From CAMCTV01 sp964420985 (GTDB lineage: Bacteria; Bacteroidota; Bacteroidia; Flavobacteriales_D; Sanyastnellaceae): a stretch of 64,000 nucleotides of DNA. Below the pieces are notes generated by a model. The model worked only from the letters and a program-made list of their open reading frames with translations, made no database searches and was not told the origin of the DNA. Both the position numbers and the translations under genes were made by a program. The stretch lies in the NCBI GenBank assembly GCA_964420985.1, contig CAYQUT010000002.1, forward strand, positions 124,001-188,000, given 5' to 3'. Of the stretch, positions 63,332 through 64,000 are shown in pieces. Numbering within the stretch: position 1 is the stretch's first letter; each line of letters begins with the position of its first letter.

Positions 63332-64000
63332 ATGCGGTTGGAGTTTTTCTTTGCCTATCGCTATTTGATTTCAAAGAAATCCAAAGGTATTATTCATCTC
63401 ATATCTATTATCTCAGCCGCAGTAGTAGCTTTTGTTACTGCCGCTATGGTATTGGTCATGTCCGCATTTTATGGGATCGAAAAATTGGTGGATGATTTGT
63501 TTGCTCATTTTGACGCACCGCTTGTGGTGCAGCACACCCGTCAAAAGTTTTTTGATGAAACTGACCTTCCTCTTGCGCAGTGGAGTGATGATCCACAGAT
63601 TTCGGCCATCGAACCTGTTGTAGAAAATGATGTATGGATTCATTATGGAGATGCAGATGCCGTGGTGACCATGAAGGGAGTGAGTCCAAGCTATGGCAAG
63701 AATAGTGGAATGGACCAGTTGGTAAAAATGGGTAGGTTTCTCTTACAGGATACCACACACATAGAAGTGGTTCCCGGTTTAGGTGTTTGCGGTGAATTAA
63801 GAATGGCCGTAGAAGAAGGACTCGGACAACGTTATGCCATCAGGGCTCCTATTCCAGGACGAAAGTTATCGAGGTACAAAGAGGAAGCTTTCAGAACCAT
63901 GGATGTTTACAATTCAGGTGTTTTTTCAGCCAATGCGGAATTGGATGTAAAATACGTTTTTGTTCCATTGTACAACGCACGCGCTCTACTTGAAAAGAAA
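63332..64000 (+). CDS. ABC transporter permease, LolC/E (FtsX-like), cut by the window end
   Basis: Open from the ATG at 63332 to the window edge, 223 residues visible. LEFFFAYRYLISKKSKGIIHLISIISAA begins like LolC/LolE permeases, with the first membrane helix at about 20-45, followed by the large periplasmic MacB-like domain (VKGVSPSYG-like wording MKGVSPSYG; ISAIEPVVEND; VVPGLGVCGELRM). LolCE proteins extract lipoproteins from the inner membrane for sorting to the outer membrane. The second half, with three more helices, lies outside. It begins 1 bp after the methyltransferase stop; the rbfA-permease order is one I have seen in this phylum. Confidence 0.86.
   Translation, partial: MRLEFFFAYRYLISKKSKGIIHLISIISAAVVAFVTAAMVLVMSAFYGIEKLVDDLFAHFDAPLVVQHTRQKFFDETDLPLAQWSDDPQISAIEPVVENDVWIHYGDADAVVTMKGVSPSYGKNSGMDQLVKMGRFLLQDTTHIEVVPGLGVCGELRMAVEEGLGQRYAIRAPIPGRKLSRYKEEAFRTMDVYNSGVFSANAELDVKYVFVPLYNARALLEKK

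Overview
This window is chromosomal DNA of a member of the Bacteroidota, most likely Flavobacteriales. Four things point there: TAnnTTTG-type promoter boxes, large secreted proteins ending in type A T9SS (Por) sorting domains, MopE-like and GCTxxxACNFN...DGSC surface repeats, and families typical of the phylum (DUF2480, DUF2795, HU-CCDC81/SPOR, PduO-type adenosyltransferase, S41 proteases around rnpA). The genus cannot be told from the sequence alone.

Layout. 0-8 kb is core: the 3' part of a PpiD-like foldase, queA, a secreted alpha/beta hydrolase, then a tight tdh-cysS-glutaminyl cyclase run. 8-23 kb is an accessory zone rich in dispersed and low-complexity repeats. It holds two YhcG/DUF1016 PD-(D/E)xK nucleases, a four-helix-bundle protein, a 2177-residue T9SS surface protein, two paralogous small proteins of unknown family, a gene of unknown function with a helix-turn-helix-like N-terminus, and a KAP P-loop NTPase. 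It ends in 2.2 tandem copies of a 266-bp unit. 23-27 kb is a SRAP/HMCES protein translationally overlapped with a short DnaE-like polymerase. 27-44 kb has two related TonB receptors (the first interrupted by an in-frame TGA), pth, two more T9SS proteins, ispD, oligopeptidase B, and a TonB-kdsB-SPOR-HAD operon on the minus strand. 44-64 kb is mainly housekeeping: dxs-DUF2480, a catalytically decayed RAYT transposase relative, a histidine kinase, miaE, rnr with two LPS-type glycosyltransferases, an O-antigen ligase-S41-rnpA-S41-deaminase operon, a cobalamin adenosyltransferase, aspartokinase, rbfA, a methyltransferase and the start of a LolC/E-like permease.

How the genes work together. Much of the window serves the envelope: isoprenoid precursors (dxs, ispD), Kdo activation (kdsB), LPS assembly (GT2, GT9, O-antigen ligase), outer-membrane uptake (two TonB receptors) and surface display (three T9SS substrates). 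The glutaminyl cyclase fits the many signal peptides here whose predicted cleavage leaves an N-terminal Gln.

Most notable observations: a TonB receptor gene interrupted by TGA with an intact in-frame tail; a dispersed palindromic repeat recruited in frame as the linker before a T9SS sorting domain; three Ig-like modules each split by a different insert in one giant protein; a RAYT that has lost one HUH histidine and its tyrosine; and a KAP NTPase/HTH/paralog-pair accessory cluster. I see no tRNA, rRNA, CRISPR array or complete IS element.
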